Of a stretch of DNA of 64,000 nt, positions 52,053-59,104 are shown one piece after another. The DNA is from Nesterenkonia sp. (GTDB lineage Bacteria > Actinomycetota > Actinomycetes > Actinomycetales > Micrococcaceae), in NCBI RefSeq assembly GCF_029265375.1, contig NZ_JAJUJJ010000007.1, positions 46,261 through 110,260 on the forward strand, in the 5' to 3' direction. The position numbers and the translations under genes are program-made. Below the pieces are notes generated by a model. It saw only the letters and a program-made list of their open reading frames with translations, was not told where the DNA came from and did no database searches. Position 1 is the stretch's first letter; the number at the start of each line of letters is the position of its first letter.

Positions 52053-52159
52053 ATGAGCTCCTCGAAAATAGGCGCGGGGAAGGGTTTTCGTCGCCTGCCA
52101 GCATGCGCCTGCAGATGTGACACGCGCTACATGCATTCCGCCAAGGGTCGCCGCGCCAT

Positions 52160-52177
52160 TTCGTAGCCAGCTACGAA
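52160..52177. promoter_or_regulatory. Palindrome upstream of the permease gene
   Basis: TTCGTAGC-CA-GCTACGAA, perfect 8-bp arms, overlaps the last codons of the PucR-type gene and lies 108-125 bases before the permease start. It could be an operator for the hydroxybutyrate genes or a terminator for the regulator; no T-run follows. Confidence 0.45.
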
Positions 52178-53328
52178 GGGGTGCTGGGGGAGGGGCCGCG
52201 CCGAGCGGCCAGAGCCCAGGAGATCTCCACCAGTGCATCCATATCGCCCAGGTCGGCCCCGACGATCTCGCTGAAGCGCTGAAGCCGGTAGCGCAGCGTA
52301 TTGACATGCACTGGGATGCTGCGGGCAGCCAGCGGGATGCTCAGCCGATGCTGCAGATAGGCCTCCACCGCCTGCAGCACATGCTCACCGAAGGCGCCGG
52401 CCTCCTCCACCGGAGCCAGGTAGCGCTGCCTCAGCGTCTCGGTGACCTCTGGACAGGCGTGCACCCCAGCCCGCCAGGAGAGCCGATGGAGATCCACCAG
52501 GCCGGAGGCTCCCACTGCCCGGGAGGCACGCAGTGCGGTGGACGCCGACTCGAAGGACTGCGGGAGCTGCTCCAGCAGGCAAGCCCTGCCCACCCCCACC
52601 GTCAGCGGATCGGGCTGTACGCCGGCGGCGGGCTCACCGATCAGGATCCCCACCAGGGAGCTGTCACGCACCGCGGTGAGCACCCGCACCCCGGCCCGCT
52701 CGGCCCAGTCGTGCAGCATGCGCTGCCGCTCCAGGTCCGCCCCCGGCTGAGCCTGAGCCACCAGGGCGCGCACCGGCGCAGCGGTGGGCACATCGTAGAG
52801 CGCGGCCCCGCGGGCCAGCTCCGCCGGATCCATCCATGTGGCCACCGCATCGCTGATCCACGCCGCCCGCCGGGTGGAGTCGGCCAGCGCCCGGGAGACC
52901 TCTTTGTCCTGATAGACCTGCACTGCGCGGGTGGAGAACGCATCCCCCAGCGACCACAGCAGGGTGGAGCAGGCCAGCACCTGTTCGGCAGCAAGCCCGT
53001 GGTGCGGCGCGTGCTCCAGCAGCCGGTGCAGGATCACGGACATGCACACCCGGAAACCGGCCAGCACGCTGCCGACTGGGACCCCCTGGGCGTAGCGCTC
53101 CGAAGCCAGCGCATCGGCTTCTGCCACATCTTCGTGCGAGGGCTCTTCGCCTGCGCGGATGGTGCGGATGCTCAGCGCAATATTGCGCTCCACGGAGGCC
53201 TGAAGAGCTTCGGTGGGGACAGTGTCGTAGCCGGGCACGGTCGCGCGCAGCTCGGCAATGGTCTGCTGAGAGATGGAGGCGTCATTCTCCAGCTGCTCCA
53301 GCAGCCCCTCCCAAGGGTCAGAACCCAT
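52171..53328 (-). CDS. PucR/CdaR-type regulator
   Basis: A 385-residue regulator with a C-terminal helix-turn-helix of the PucR type: QHRLSIPLAARSIPVHVNTLRYRLQRFSEIVGADL. The middle contains a GGDEF-like sugar-diacid-regulator domain and the N-terminus is helical (RsbR-like, VLAGFRVCMSVILHRLLEH). The start at 53328 gives MGSDPWEGLLEQ and lies within eight bases of the upstream gene's stop. It is placed before the hydroxybutyrate genes on the same strand and is their likely regulator. Confidence 0.85.
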   Translation of the reverse strand: MGSDPWEGLLEQLENDASISQQTIAELRATVPGYDTVPTEALQASVERNIALSIRTIRAGEEPSHEDVAEADALASERYAQGVPVGSVLAGFRVCMSVILHRLLEHAPHHGLAAEQVLACSTLLWSLGDAFSTRAVQVYQDKEVSRALADSTRRAAWISDAVATWMDPAELARGAALYDVPTAAPVRALVAQAQPGADLERQRMLHDWAERAGVRVLTAVRDSSLVGILIGEPAAGVQPDPLTVGVGRACLLEQLPQSFESASTALRASRAVGASGLVDLHRLSWRAGVHACPEVTETLRQRYLAPVEEAGAFGEHVLQAVEAYLQHRLSIPLAARSIPVHVNTLRYRLQRFSEIVGADLGDMDALVEISWALAARRGPSPSTPS

Positions 53329-53335
53329 CTCCCGC

Positions 53336-53653
53336 TCAGCTCTGCGACGTCTCAGGGCCGTCGTCGTCGGCTCCATCGCCGCCGCGGCGCTCCAGCTCCT
53401 CCAGCCGCGCCTCCAGCATGTCCAGGCGCCAGCGGTCCTCTGCAGCCAGGTTCTCCTCCGCCTTGGTGGGGACCCGGCCCTCGATCTGGCCCGCCTCTGC
53501 GGCGCGCTCCAGCTCCTTGATGCGACGCTCAAGGTGCTTGATCTCATCACTGCGGGACCCGCCGGGGAGCGGCCGGCCGGTGGCCATACTCACGATTTGG
53601 GTGATCCCGAAGACGATGATCCCCACAATGGCGATCCAGGCGATCCAGGGCAT
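53336..53653 (-). CDS. Small membrane protein with coiled coil
   Basis: A 105-residue protein with one N-terminal helix (AWIAIVGIIVFGITQIVSMA) and a long charged coiled coil (KHLERRIKELERAAE, DMLEARLEELERRGG). It resembles PspB-like or envelope stress proteins in layout only; I do not recognise the family. It ends eight bases before the PucR-type gene and could be co-transcribed. Confidence 0.65.
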   Translation of the reverse strand: MPWIAWIAIVGIIVFGITQIVSMATGRPLPGGSRSDEIKHLERRIKELERAAEAGQIEGRVPTKAEENLAAEDRWRLDMLEARLEELERRGGDGADDDGPETSQS

Positions 53654-53702
53654 AGGCCCACACTAGCAATCCGGGCCCTGGCGGTCAGCACCCCAGCCTG
53701 CG

Positions 53703-53708
53703 TACTCT
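53703..53708 (+). promoter_or_regulatory. -10 element of a leaderless DUF2332 gene
   Basis: TACTCT ends seven bases before the GTG at 53716. Confidence 0.5.
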
Positions 53709-53715
53709 GAGGCCT

Positions 53716-54723
53716 GTGCAGGAGATCGACACCGCAACCATGGATGGGCTGCGCCGCTACTACCGGCACTTCGCCGAGGTGGAGGCCGCGCCGGTCTCAG
53801 CCCGCTACGCCGAATGGGCCGCCGCTGCGGCCGAGGACGCCGAGGCGCTGGAGCTGATCATGCAGCTGCCGCAGGCCAAGCGGCAGGCGAACCTGGTCTT
53901 CGCCGCGGCCCGGATCCACGATGTTCCCCTGACCGATTGGGCCCAGGCCCGTCAGGCGGTGATAGACCGCTGGAGTCAGATCAGCCGAACTGCCCTGGCC
54001 CGGCGCACCCAGACCAATGAGGCCGGCCGGATCGCGGTGCTGAACCTGGCCCTGAGCCGGATTGCGGAGGAGACCGGCAGACCCCTGGCGCTCATTGAGG
54101 TGGGAGCCGCCGCAGGCCTGTGCCTGTACCCGGATGCCTGGCCGGTGCGCTACCAGCACGACGACGGCGAGCTGCTGCTCAGCCCTGCAGGTCAGCTGCG
54201 CTCGGGCGCTGAGCTGAGCTGCCAGGTCAGCGGGGTCGCGCCTCCGCGCAGACTGCCGGAGGTGGCGTGGCGGGCCGGCATCGACCTGAACCCGTTGGAC
54301 CTGCAGGACCCGGCAGACCGCAGCTGGTTGGAGGCCCTGGTGTGGCCGGGGATGGAGTACCGGTTGGAGAGGATCAACGCCGGTGCTCAGCTGGTTCAGG
54401 CCGACCCGCCCAGGCTGTATGCCGGGGACCTCAATGAGAAGCTGCCCCAGGCCTTGGAGGAGGTGCCGGCCGGCGCAGTGCCGGTGGTGCTCCACTCAGC
54501 GGTGCTGGTCTATCTGCAGCCCGCCGAGCGTGCGCAGTTTCTCCAGACGGTCCGCCGCGCCGGGGTGCGCTGGGTCAGCAATGAGGGTCTGCGGATCCTC
54601 GATGAGATCGCCGCCAAGCTGCCCGGTGAGGACCCGGAGCGCTCGGGCTTCATTCTGTCCCTGGACGGTGAGCCGATCGCCCGCACCGGCCCTCACGGGC
54701 AGTATCTGCACGGCTTTGGCTGA
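53716..54723 (+). CDS. DUF2332 family protein
   Basis: A 335-residue cytoplasmic protein. GLRRYYRHFAEVEA at the N-terminus, QTNEAGRIAVLNLALSRIAEETGRPLALIEVGAAAGLCLYPD in the middle and a C-terminal ILSLDGEPIARTGPHGQYLHG match DUF2332. The LIEVGAAAGL segment resembles a methyltransferase SAM loop, so a methyltransferase-like fold is possible, but no reaction is known. Confidence 0.82.
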   Translation: MQEIDTATMDGLRRYYRHFAEVEAAPVSARYAEWAAAAAEDAEALELIMQLPQAKRQANLVFAAARIHDVPLTDWAQARQAVIDRWSQISRTALARRTQTNEAGRIAVLNLALSRIAEETGRPLALIEVGAAAGLCLYPDAWPVRYQHDDGELLLSPAGQLRSGAELSCQVSGVAPPRRLPEVAWRAGIDLNPLDLQDPADRSWLEALVWPGMEYRLERINAGAQLVQADPPRLYAGDLNEKLPQALEEVPAGAVPVVLHSAVLVYLQPAERAQFLQTVRRAGVRWVSNEGLRILDEIAAKLPGEDPERSGFILSLDGEPIARTGPHGQYLHGFG

Positions 54724-54727
54724 TCGC

Positions 54728-55227
54728 TCAGCTGTCGTCTTCGGGGCCGTCGGGCCCGCGCCCGGGCTGTGGGGCCTTGCCCAGGGCCCAGCGCAGCGTG
54801 CCCACGATCAGGGTCGCCAGCGCCAGGCAGCTGACCACCAGCCCCAGCAGGCTCTGAGAGGCGTACTGCGCGTAGAGGGCCGGGGTGATGAAGTGGAAGA
54901 CGAAGAACACCGCAAAGAACATGCCCAGATAGGCGCCGATGGGGGCGCTCTGCTGCCACCCCTTGGACCGGAACCCGTAGGCGCGGATGAATTACTGCAT
55001 GGAGATGAGCACCGCTCCCAGCGACAGGACCGCACCGGCACCAGTCACCAGTCCAGCTGGCTGGCCATCCTGCCGAAGAACAGAAACAGCGCCGCGACGG
55101 AGACGGTGAGGCACACGGTGGCCCACGCGTCATGCGGCCGCCCCAAGGGCGGTTTGGGGGCAGGCTCGGCGACCGAATCGGAGAGCGACTGGCGCTGCGG
55201 CTCGCGTTCGTTCCGGCGGGGCGTCAT
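54728..55227 (-). pseudogene. Membrane protein gene with a frameshift and a nonsense codon
   Basis: The first 60 residues (from ATG 55227) end with a helix and the sequence FFGRMASQLDW before TGA at 55045. The next frame continues LVTGAGAVLSLGAVLISMQ, then TAA at 54992-54994, then FIRAYGFRSKGWQQSAPIGAYLGMFFAVFFVFHFITPALYA to 54728. Together they make one four-helix protein of ~165 residues broken twice. The TAA could come from a single C-to-T change in CAA (Gln). An internal ATG at 54922 could give only a fragment. Its start overlaps the methyltransferase stop by four bases. Confidence 0.7.
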
Positions 55228-56012
55228 GCTGACCTCCGATCAGGCTTCTGCGCCAGCACGATCAGCTCTGGGGACTGGGACTCCACCGGGGACTGGTCCC
55301 AATCACCCCAGACGTCGAGCACCTCGAAGCCGGCCTGCTCCAGGGAGTCGCGCAGCACCGGCAGCGGCCGGTAGCGCAGCGGCTCATCGGCGGTGACATG
55401 CCGCCCGTCGGGGAAGATATTGTGCCCGCGGGCGGTGATCAGCGGCCCGTCGGCGTCGTCGTGCTCCATGCCCACCACCTCCAGCCAGGAGGTGAACTCG
55501 CCGCCGTCGGGATGGGGCTGGGTGGCCCGCGTGGACTGCTCGTCCCAGGCATCGGCGTCCATGCCGTCGGGATTGCGGGACTCGAAGGCTAGGTGGCCGC
55601 CCGGGGTCAGCGCAGCGAAGGTCTGAGTAAGCGCCTGGTCCCACTCAGCGCGGGTCAGGAAGTACTGCGCCACATGCCCCATCATGACGGCCGCGTCGAA
55701 GCGGGCCGGGGGCACATCAGCTGCGGTGCCGCGGATCAGCGTCACGCGGTCGCCGAGCCCCGCCTGCTCCACCCTGCGGCGGGCCGTCTCGATCATGGCT
55801 GCGGCGGGATCCACTCCGGTGACCTCCACACCGCGGCGAGCCAGCTCGGCAGCGAAGACCCCGGTCCCGCAGCCGACGTCGAGCACGCGCCGTGCCCCCA
55901 GTTCCAGCACCAGATCCCGGTAGAAGTCCACATCCCACAGCCCTTGGTTCTCCACGTCGTAGAGCTTCACGAACTCCGGGTCCTCGGTCCACCGGCCAGC
56001 CAGCTTCTCCAT
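55224..56012 (-). CDS. SAM-dependent methyltransferase
   Basis: A 262-residue class I methyltransferase. VLDVGCGTGVFAAELARRGVEVTGVDPA is SAM motif I with the acidic residue that binds the ribose; FDAAVMMGHVAQYF is motif II-like. The start at 56012 (MEKLAGRWTED) is chosen by domain length. The substrate is unknown. It is divergent from the DUF2342 gene. Confidence 0.85.
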   Translation of the reverse strand: MEKLAGRWTEDPEFVKLYDVENQGLWDVDFYRDLVLELGARRVLDVGCGTGVFAAELARRGVEVTGVDPAAAMIETARRRVEQAGLGDRVTLIRGTAADVPPARFDAAVMMGHVAQYFLTRAEWDQALTQTFAALTPGGHLAFESRNPDGMDADAWDEQSTRATQPHPDGGEFTSWLEVVGMEHDDADGPLITARGHNIFPDGRHVTADEPLRYRPLPVLRDSLEQAGFEVLDVWGDWDQSPVESQSPELIVLAQKPDRRSA

Positions 56013-56113
56013 GGTGGAAGAGTCTAGGCGGCACCGCTGAACAGCCCCGGTTCTCAGCTGCCTGCAGTGCCGCGGGTCTCCCCGCTGCCAGGCTGCTGTG
56101 GTGTGATGGAGGC

Positions 56114-57262
56114 ATGACATCTGCTGCCGCGCTGACCGAGGATCGGGCCGCCGAACTGCTCATCAACTGGGAGGTTGCCCAGGCGGCGGCAGCGCGCCTG
56201 ACACCCCCGGGCCCGCGGCTCACCCCGGCCGAGGCCGCCGAGGAGGTCGCGGCAGTGCGGCAGGCAGCCCAGGACGCCGTGGGACACGTGCACCGCATCA
56301 CCGGACTGGACGCGGCCGAAGGACTCGGTGGTGAGCTCTCCGATGTGCTGGTGGTGGACCGGCCGGGCTGGTCGGCGGCCAATCTGGCCAGCTTCCGGGG
56401 GCTGCTCGCCCCTGCACTGAAGACTGCCGTGGAGCACAAGCCGCAGCTGGCGCGCGAGGGCTCCACCGCCCAGGTGTTCGGCTCCGCGGGGGCCGGTGCC
56501 GAACTCGGCGGACTCCTGGCCTTCCTCTCTGCCCACGTGCTGGGGCAGTTCGACCCATTCCACACCTCCGCCGAGGCGCCCTCAGGCCGCCTGATGCTGG
56601 TGGCACCCAATATGGTCAGCGTGGCCGGGCAGCTCAACGTAGTGCGCGAGGACTTCCGGCTCTGGGTATGCCTGCACGAGCAGACCCACCGAGTCCAGTT
56701 CGCCGCCGCCGACTGGCTGGCCGACCACCTGCGGGAACGGATCACCGCCCTGACCACCTCCACCATGGGTCAGGCCGACACCCTGCCGCAGCGACTGGTG
56801 GAGGCCGTCAAGAGCCTGCGGGAGGAGATCCGGGCCGATCAGCGCACCGACGACGACGGCACCCCGGCCCGACGACGCAGCCTGCTGGAAGCCATCCAGA
56901 GCCCGGAGGACCGGGCGATCCTCTCGCATCTCACCGCAGTGATGAGCCTGCTGGAGGGCCACGCCAATGTGGTGATGGACGCAGTGGACTCCAGCATTGT
57001 GCCGAGCGTGAAGACCATCCGGCGCCGCTTCGAAGACCGCGGCAAGCACCGCAGCCCCTTGGAGCGTGCCCTGCGCCGGCTGCTGCAGCTGGACCTGAAG
57101 GCCGCGCAGTACCGCGACGGGCAGAAGTTCGTGGGGCACATTGTGGAGCAGATCGGCATGGAGCGGTTCAACACCGTCTGGGAGTCCCCTGAGCACCTGC
57201 CCACCGAAGCCGAGCTGCACGATCCTGACGCGTGGATCCGCCGCATGGGGTGGGGGTCGTGA
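56114..57262 (+). CDS. DUF2342 zinc-dependent metalloprotease-like protein
   Basis: A 382-residue protein with the zinc motif HEQTH in LWVCLHEQTHRVQF, inside the domain long annotated as an F420-biosynthesis-associated zinc metalloprotease (DUF2342). Downstream ESPEHLPTEAELHDPDAWIRRMG is the conserved C-terminus. The gene usually lies just before tilS and hpt, as here; proteolytic activity and targets are unproven. Confidence 0.87.
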   Translation: MTSAAALTEDRAAELLINWEVAQAAAARLTPPGPRLTPAEAAEEVAAVRQAAQDAVGHVHRITGLDAAEGLGGELSDVLVVDRPGWSAANLASFRGLLAPALKTAVEHKPQLAREGSTAQVFGSAGAGAELGGLLAFLSAHVLGQFDPFHTSAEAPSGRLMLVAPNMVSVAGQLNVVREDFRLWVCLHEQTHRVQFAAADWLADHLRERITALTTSTMGQADTLPQRLVEAVKSLREEIRADQRTDDDGTPARRRSLLEAIQSPEDRAILSHLTAVMSLLEGHANVVMDAVDSSIVPSVKTIRRRFEDRGKHRSPLERALRRLLQLDLKAAQYRDGQKFVGHIVEQIGMERFNTVWESPEHLPTEAELHDPDAWIRRMGWGS

Positions 57263-57278
57263 CGCGCATGGAGCTGCG

Positions 57279-58310
57279 ATGAGCCGTGGGCGCGCCCCCG
57301 CCGCGCTGCACACCGCCCGGCGTGCGGTCGGGCAGATGCTGGACCCGGACGGCCTGAACCTGGTGACCTGCTCCGGCGGGGCGGATTCGCTGGCGCTCGC
57401 CGTCGCCGCCTCCTGGCATCATCACAGAACCAGCGGCACCCACGCCGGCACGCAGGTCGGAGCCGTCGTCGTGGACCACCACCTGCACCCGGACTCGGTG
57501 GAGATCTCCGGCCGGGCAGTAAGCCAGCTCAAGGAGCTCGGTCTGGACCCGGTGCGGATTCTCAGCGCCGACGTCGACCCCGATTCGCCTCTGGGGCCGG
57601 AGGCCGCTGCCCGCACCGGCCGCTACCAGGCCTTCCGCACTGCCATGGCCGACCTGGGTGCCACCCGGGTGCTGCTGGCGCATACTCGGGATGATCAGGC
57701 CGAACAGGTGCTGCTGGGGCTGGCCCGCGGCTCGGGCACCCGCTCACTGGCCGGGATCCCCGCCGCCCGCGGCCCCTACCGGCGGCCGCTGCTGCAGCTG
57801 ACCCGGCAGGACACTGAGGCGATCTGCCGGCACGCCGGGCTCACCTGGTGGGAGGACCCGGCCAACGCGGACCCCCGGTACCTGCGCTCCCGGGTGCGCA
57901 CCCAGATTCTGCCGTACCTGGAAGAGCACCTCTCGCCGGGGATCCGCCACGCGCTGGCACGCACCGCAGAGATCGCCGCCGACGACGCCGCCTATCTGGA
58001 GACCCAGGCCAAGGAGCTGTTCCCCCATCTGCTGGAGGACCCCGACCCGGCCGGAGCGCTGCGGCTGAAGCTGCGGCCGCTGCGCGCAGAACCCCCGGCC
58101 ATCCGGTTGCGGATCATCGCCCTGGCGGTGGCCGCGGCAGGCGGGGCGAACCCCAGCCACGAGCGGCTGATGGCGGCCGAGAAGCTGCTCACCGGCAGCC
58201 GGTCGGCCGGCCCGGTGCAGATGGAGGGCGGCGTCAGGCTCTACCGCGGTGCGCGCGGAACCAGCGAATATGGAAAACTGGTGGTCGTTCCACCTTCGGC
58301 AGACCACTGA
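57279..58310 (+). CDS. tilS: tRNA(Ile)-lysidine synthetase
   Basis: A 343-residue PP-loop ATPase that modifies the CAU anticodon of tRNA-Ile to read AUA. The ATP motif is CSGGADS (31-37); THTRDDQAEQVLL-like AHTRDDQAEQVLLGLARGSGTRSLAGIP and the catalytic-domain WWEDPANADPRYLRSRVR are characteristic. ATG at 57279 lies 14 nt after the DUF2342 stop. It precedes hpt by 21 nt, probably in one operon. Confidence 0.95.
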   Translation: MSRGRAPAALHTARRAVGQMLDPDGLNLVTCSGGADSLALAVAASWHHHRTSGTHAGTQVGAVVVDHHLHPDSVEISGRAVSQLKELGLDPVRILSADVDPDSPLGPEAAARTGRYQAFRTAMADLGATRVLLAHTRDDQAEQVLLGLARGSGTRSLAGIPAARGPYRRPLLQLTRQDTEAICRHAGLTWWEDPANADPRYLRSRVRTQILPYLEEHLSPGIRHALARTAEIAADDAAYLETQAKELFPHLLEDPDPAGALRLKLRPLRAEPPAIRLRIIALAVAAAGGANPSHERLMAAEKLLTGSRSAGPVQMEGGVRLYRGARGTSEYGKLVVVPPSADH

Positions 58311-58331
58311 TCAAGGAGTACGGCCGCTCGC

Positions 58332-58883
58332 ATGGAAGTACAGGACGTCAGAGACGATCTGGAAGAGATTCTCTACACCCGGGAGCAGATCCAGCAGAAG
58401 ATCGCTGAACTGGCCGCCGAGATCGACCGGGACTACGCGGACAAGGACGTGCTGATCGTCGGAGTGCTCAAGGGCGCGGTGATGGTCATGGCGGACCTGG
58501 CGCGCGCACTGAAGTCCCACGTGACTATGGACTGGATGGCGGTGAGCTCCTACGGCTCGGGCACCAAGTCCTCCGGGGTGGTGCGGATCCTGAAGGACCT
58601 CGACGCCGACCTGATGAACCGGCACGTGCTGATCGTCGAAGACATCATCGACTCCGGGCTGACCCTGAGCTGGCTGAAGGCCAATCTGGAGTCCCGCGGG
58701 CCGGCATCGCTGGAGATCTGCACTCTGCTGCGCAAGCCGGAGGCCGCCAAGGTGGACATCGACGTGAAGTACGTCGGCATGGACATCCCCAATAAGTTCG
58801 TGGTCGGCTACGGCCTGGACTTCTCCGAGAAGTACCGCAACCTCGACTGCATCGGCATCCTCGCTCCGCACGTGTACTCATAA
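58332..58883 (+). CDS. hpt: Hypoxanthine phosphoribosyltransferase
   Basis: A 183-residue purine-salvage enzyme forming IMP/GMP from PRPP. The PRPP motif is [11 protein letters not shown] (99-109) and the flexible loop [11 protein letters not shown] (72-82). In many actinobacteria hpt is followed by ftsH; here the CRISPR-Cas locus starts 220 nt downstream instead. Confidence 0.96.
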   Translation: MEVQDVRDDLEEILYTREQIQQKIAELAAEIDRDYADKDVLIVGVLKGAVMVMADLARALKSHVTMDWMAVSSYGSGTKSSGVVRILKDLDADLMNRHVLIVEDIIDSGLTLSWLKANLESRGPASLEICTLLRKPEAAKVDIDVKYVGMDIPNKFVVGYGLDFSEKYRNLDCIGILAPHVYS

Positions 58884-58975
58884 TCTGGCCGCCACAGGCT
58901 TTTGACTTTCGGACTTTCTAGGAGTGCTCTTCGTCCTTGCTGCCAGGCCAACCCGTAGAGGTGGGGACGCACAAC

Positions 58976-59102
58976 GTCCTCAGGCCTGATAGCGGTTCTC
59001 GGCTCAGTAGCATGGTGTAAATCCTTCAAGCCGGACTCTAACGTTCCAAGCTAATTCTCAGGTAGCGTTCCCCCAAACTTGAGGGTTCGACCGTTGGGGG
59101 CG
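58976..59102 (+). ncRNA. Candidate tracrRNA upstream of cas9
   Basis: The 220-nt hpt-cas9 gap contains, on the plus strand, GGTTCTCGGCTCAGTAGCAT (58994-59013), which resembles the anti-repeat/nexus junction I recall for Corynebacterium diphtheriae tracrRNA (CTCAGTAAGCATTGG). A terminator-like hairpin follows: CCCCCAA (59070-59076) with TTGGGGG (59094-59100), extended by GCG/CGC. TTGACT at 58902-58907 is a possible -35. If 58976-59011 is the anti-repeat, it is 36 nt, the usual length of type II repeats. The repeat itself is not visible, so this is a hypothesis. Confidence 0.38.
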
Positions 59103-59104
59103 CG

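Noticed and set aside
58808..59029. 73-codon minus-strand frame between hpt and cas9
   Set aside because: It overlaps hpt, has no ribosome site or family match, and covers the putative tracrRNA.
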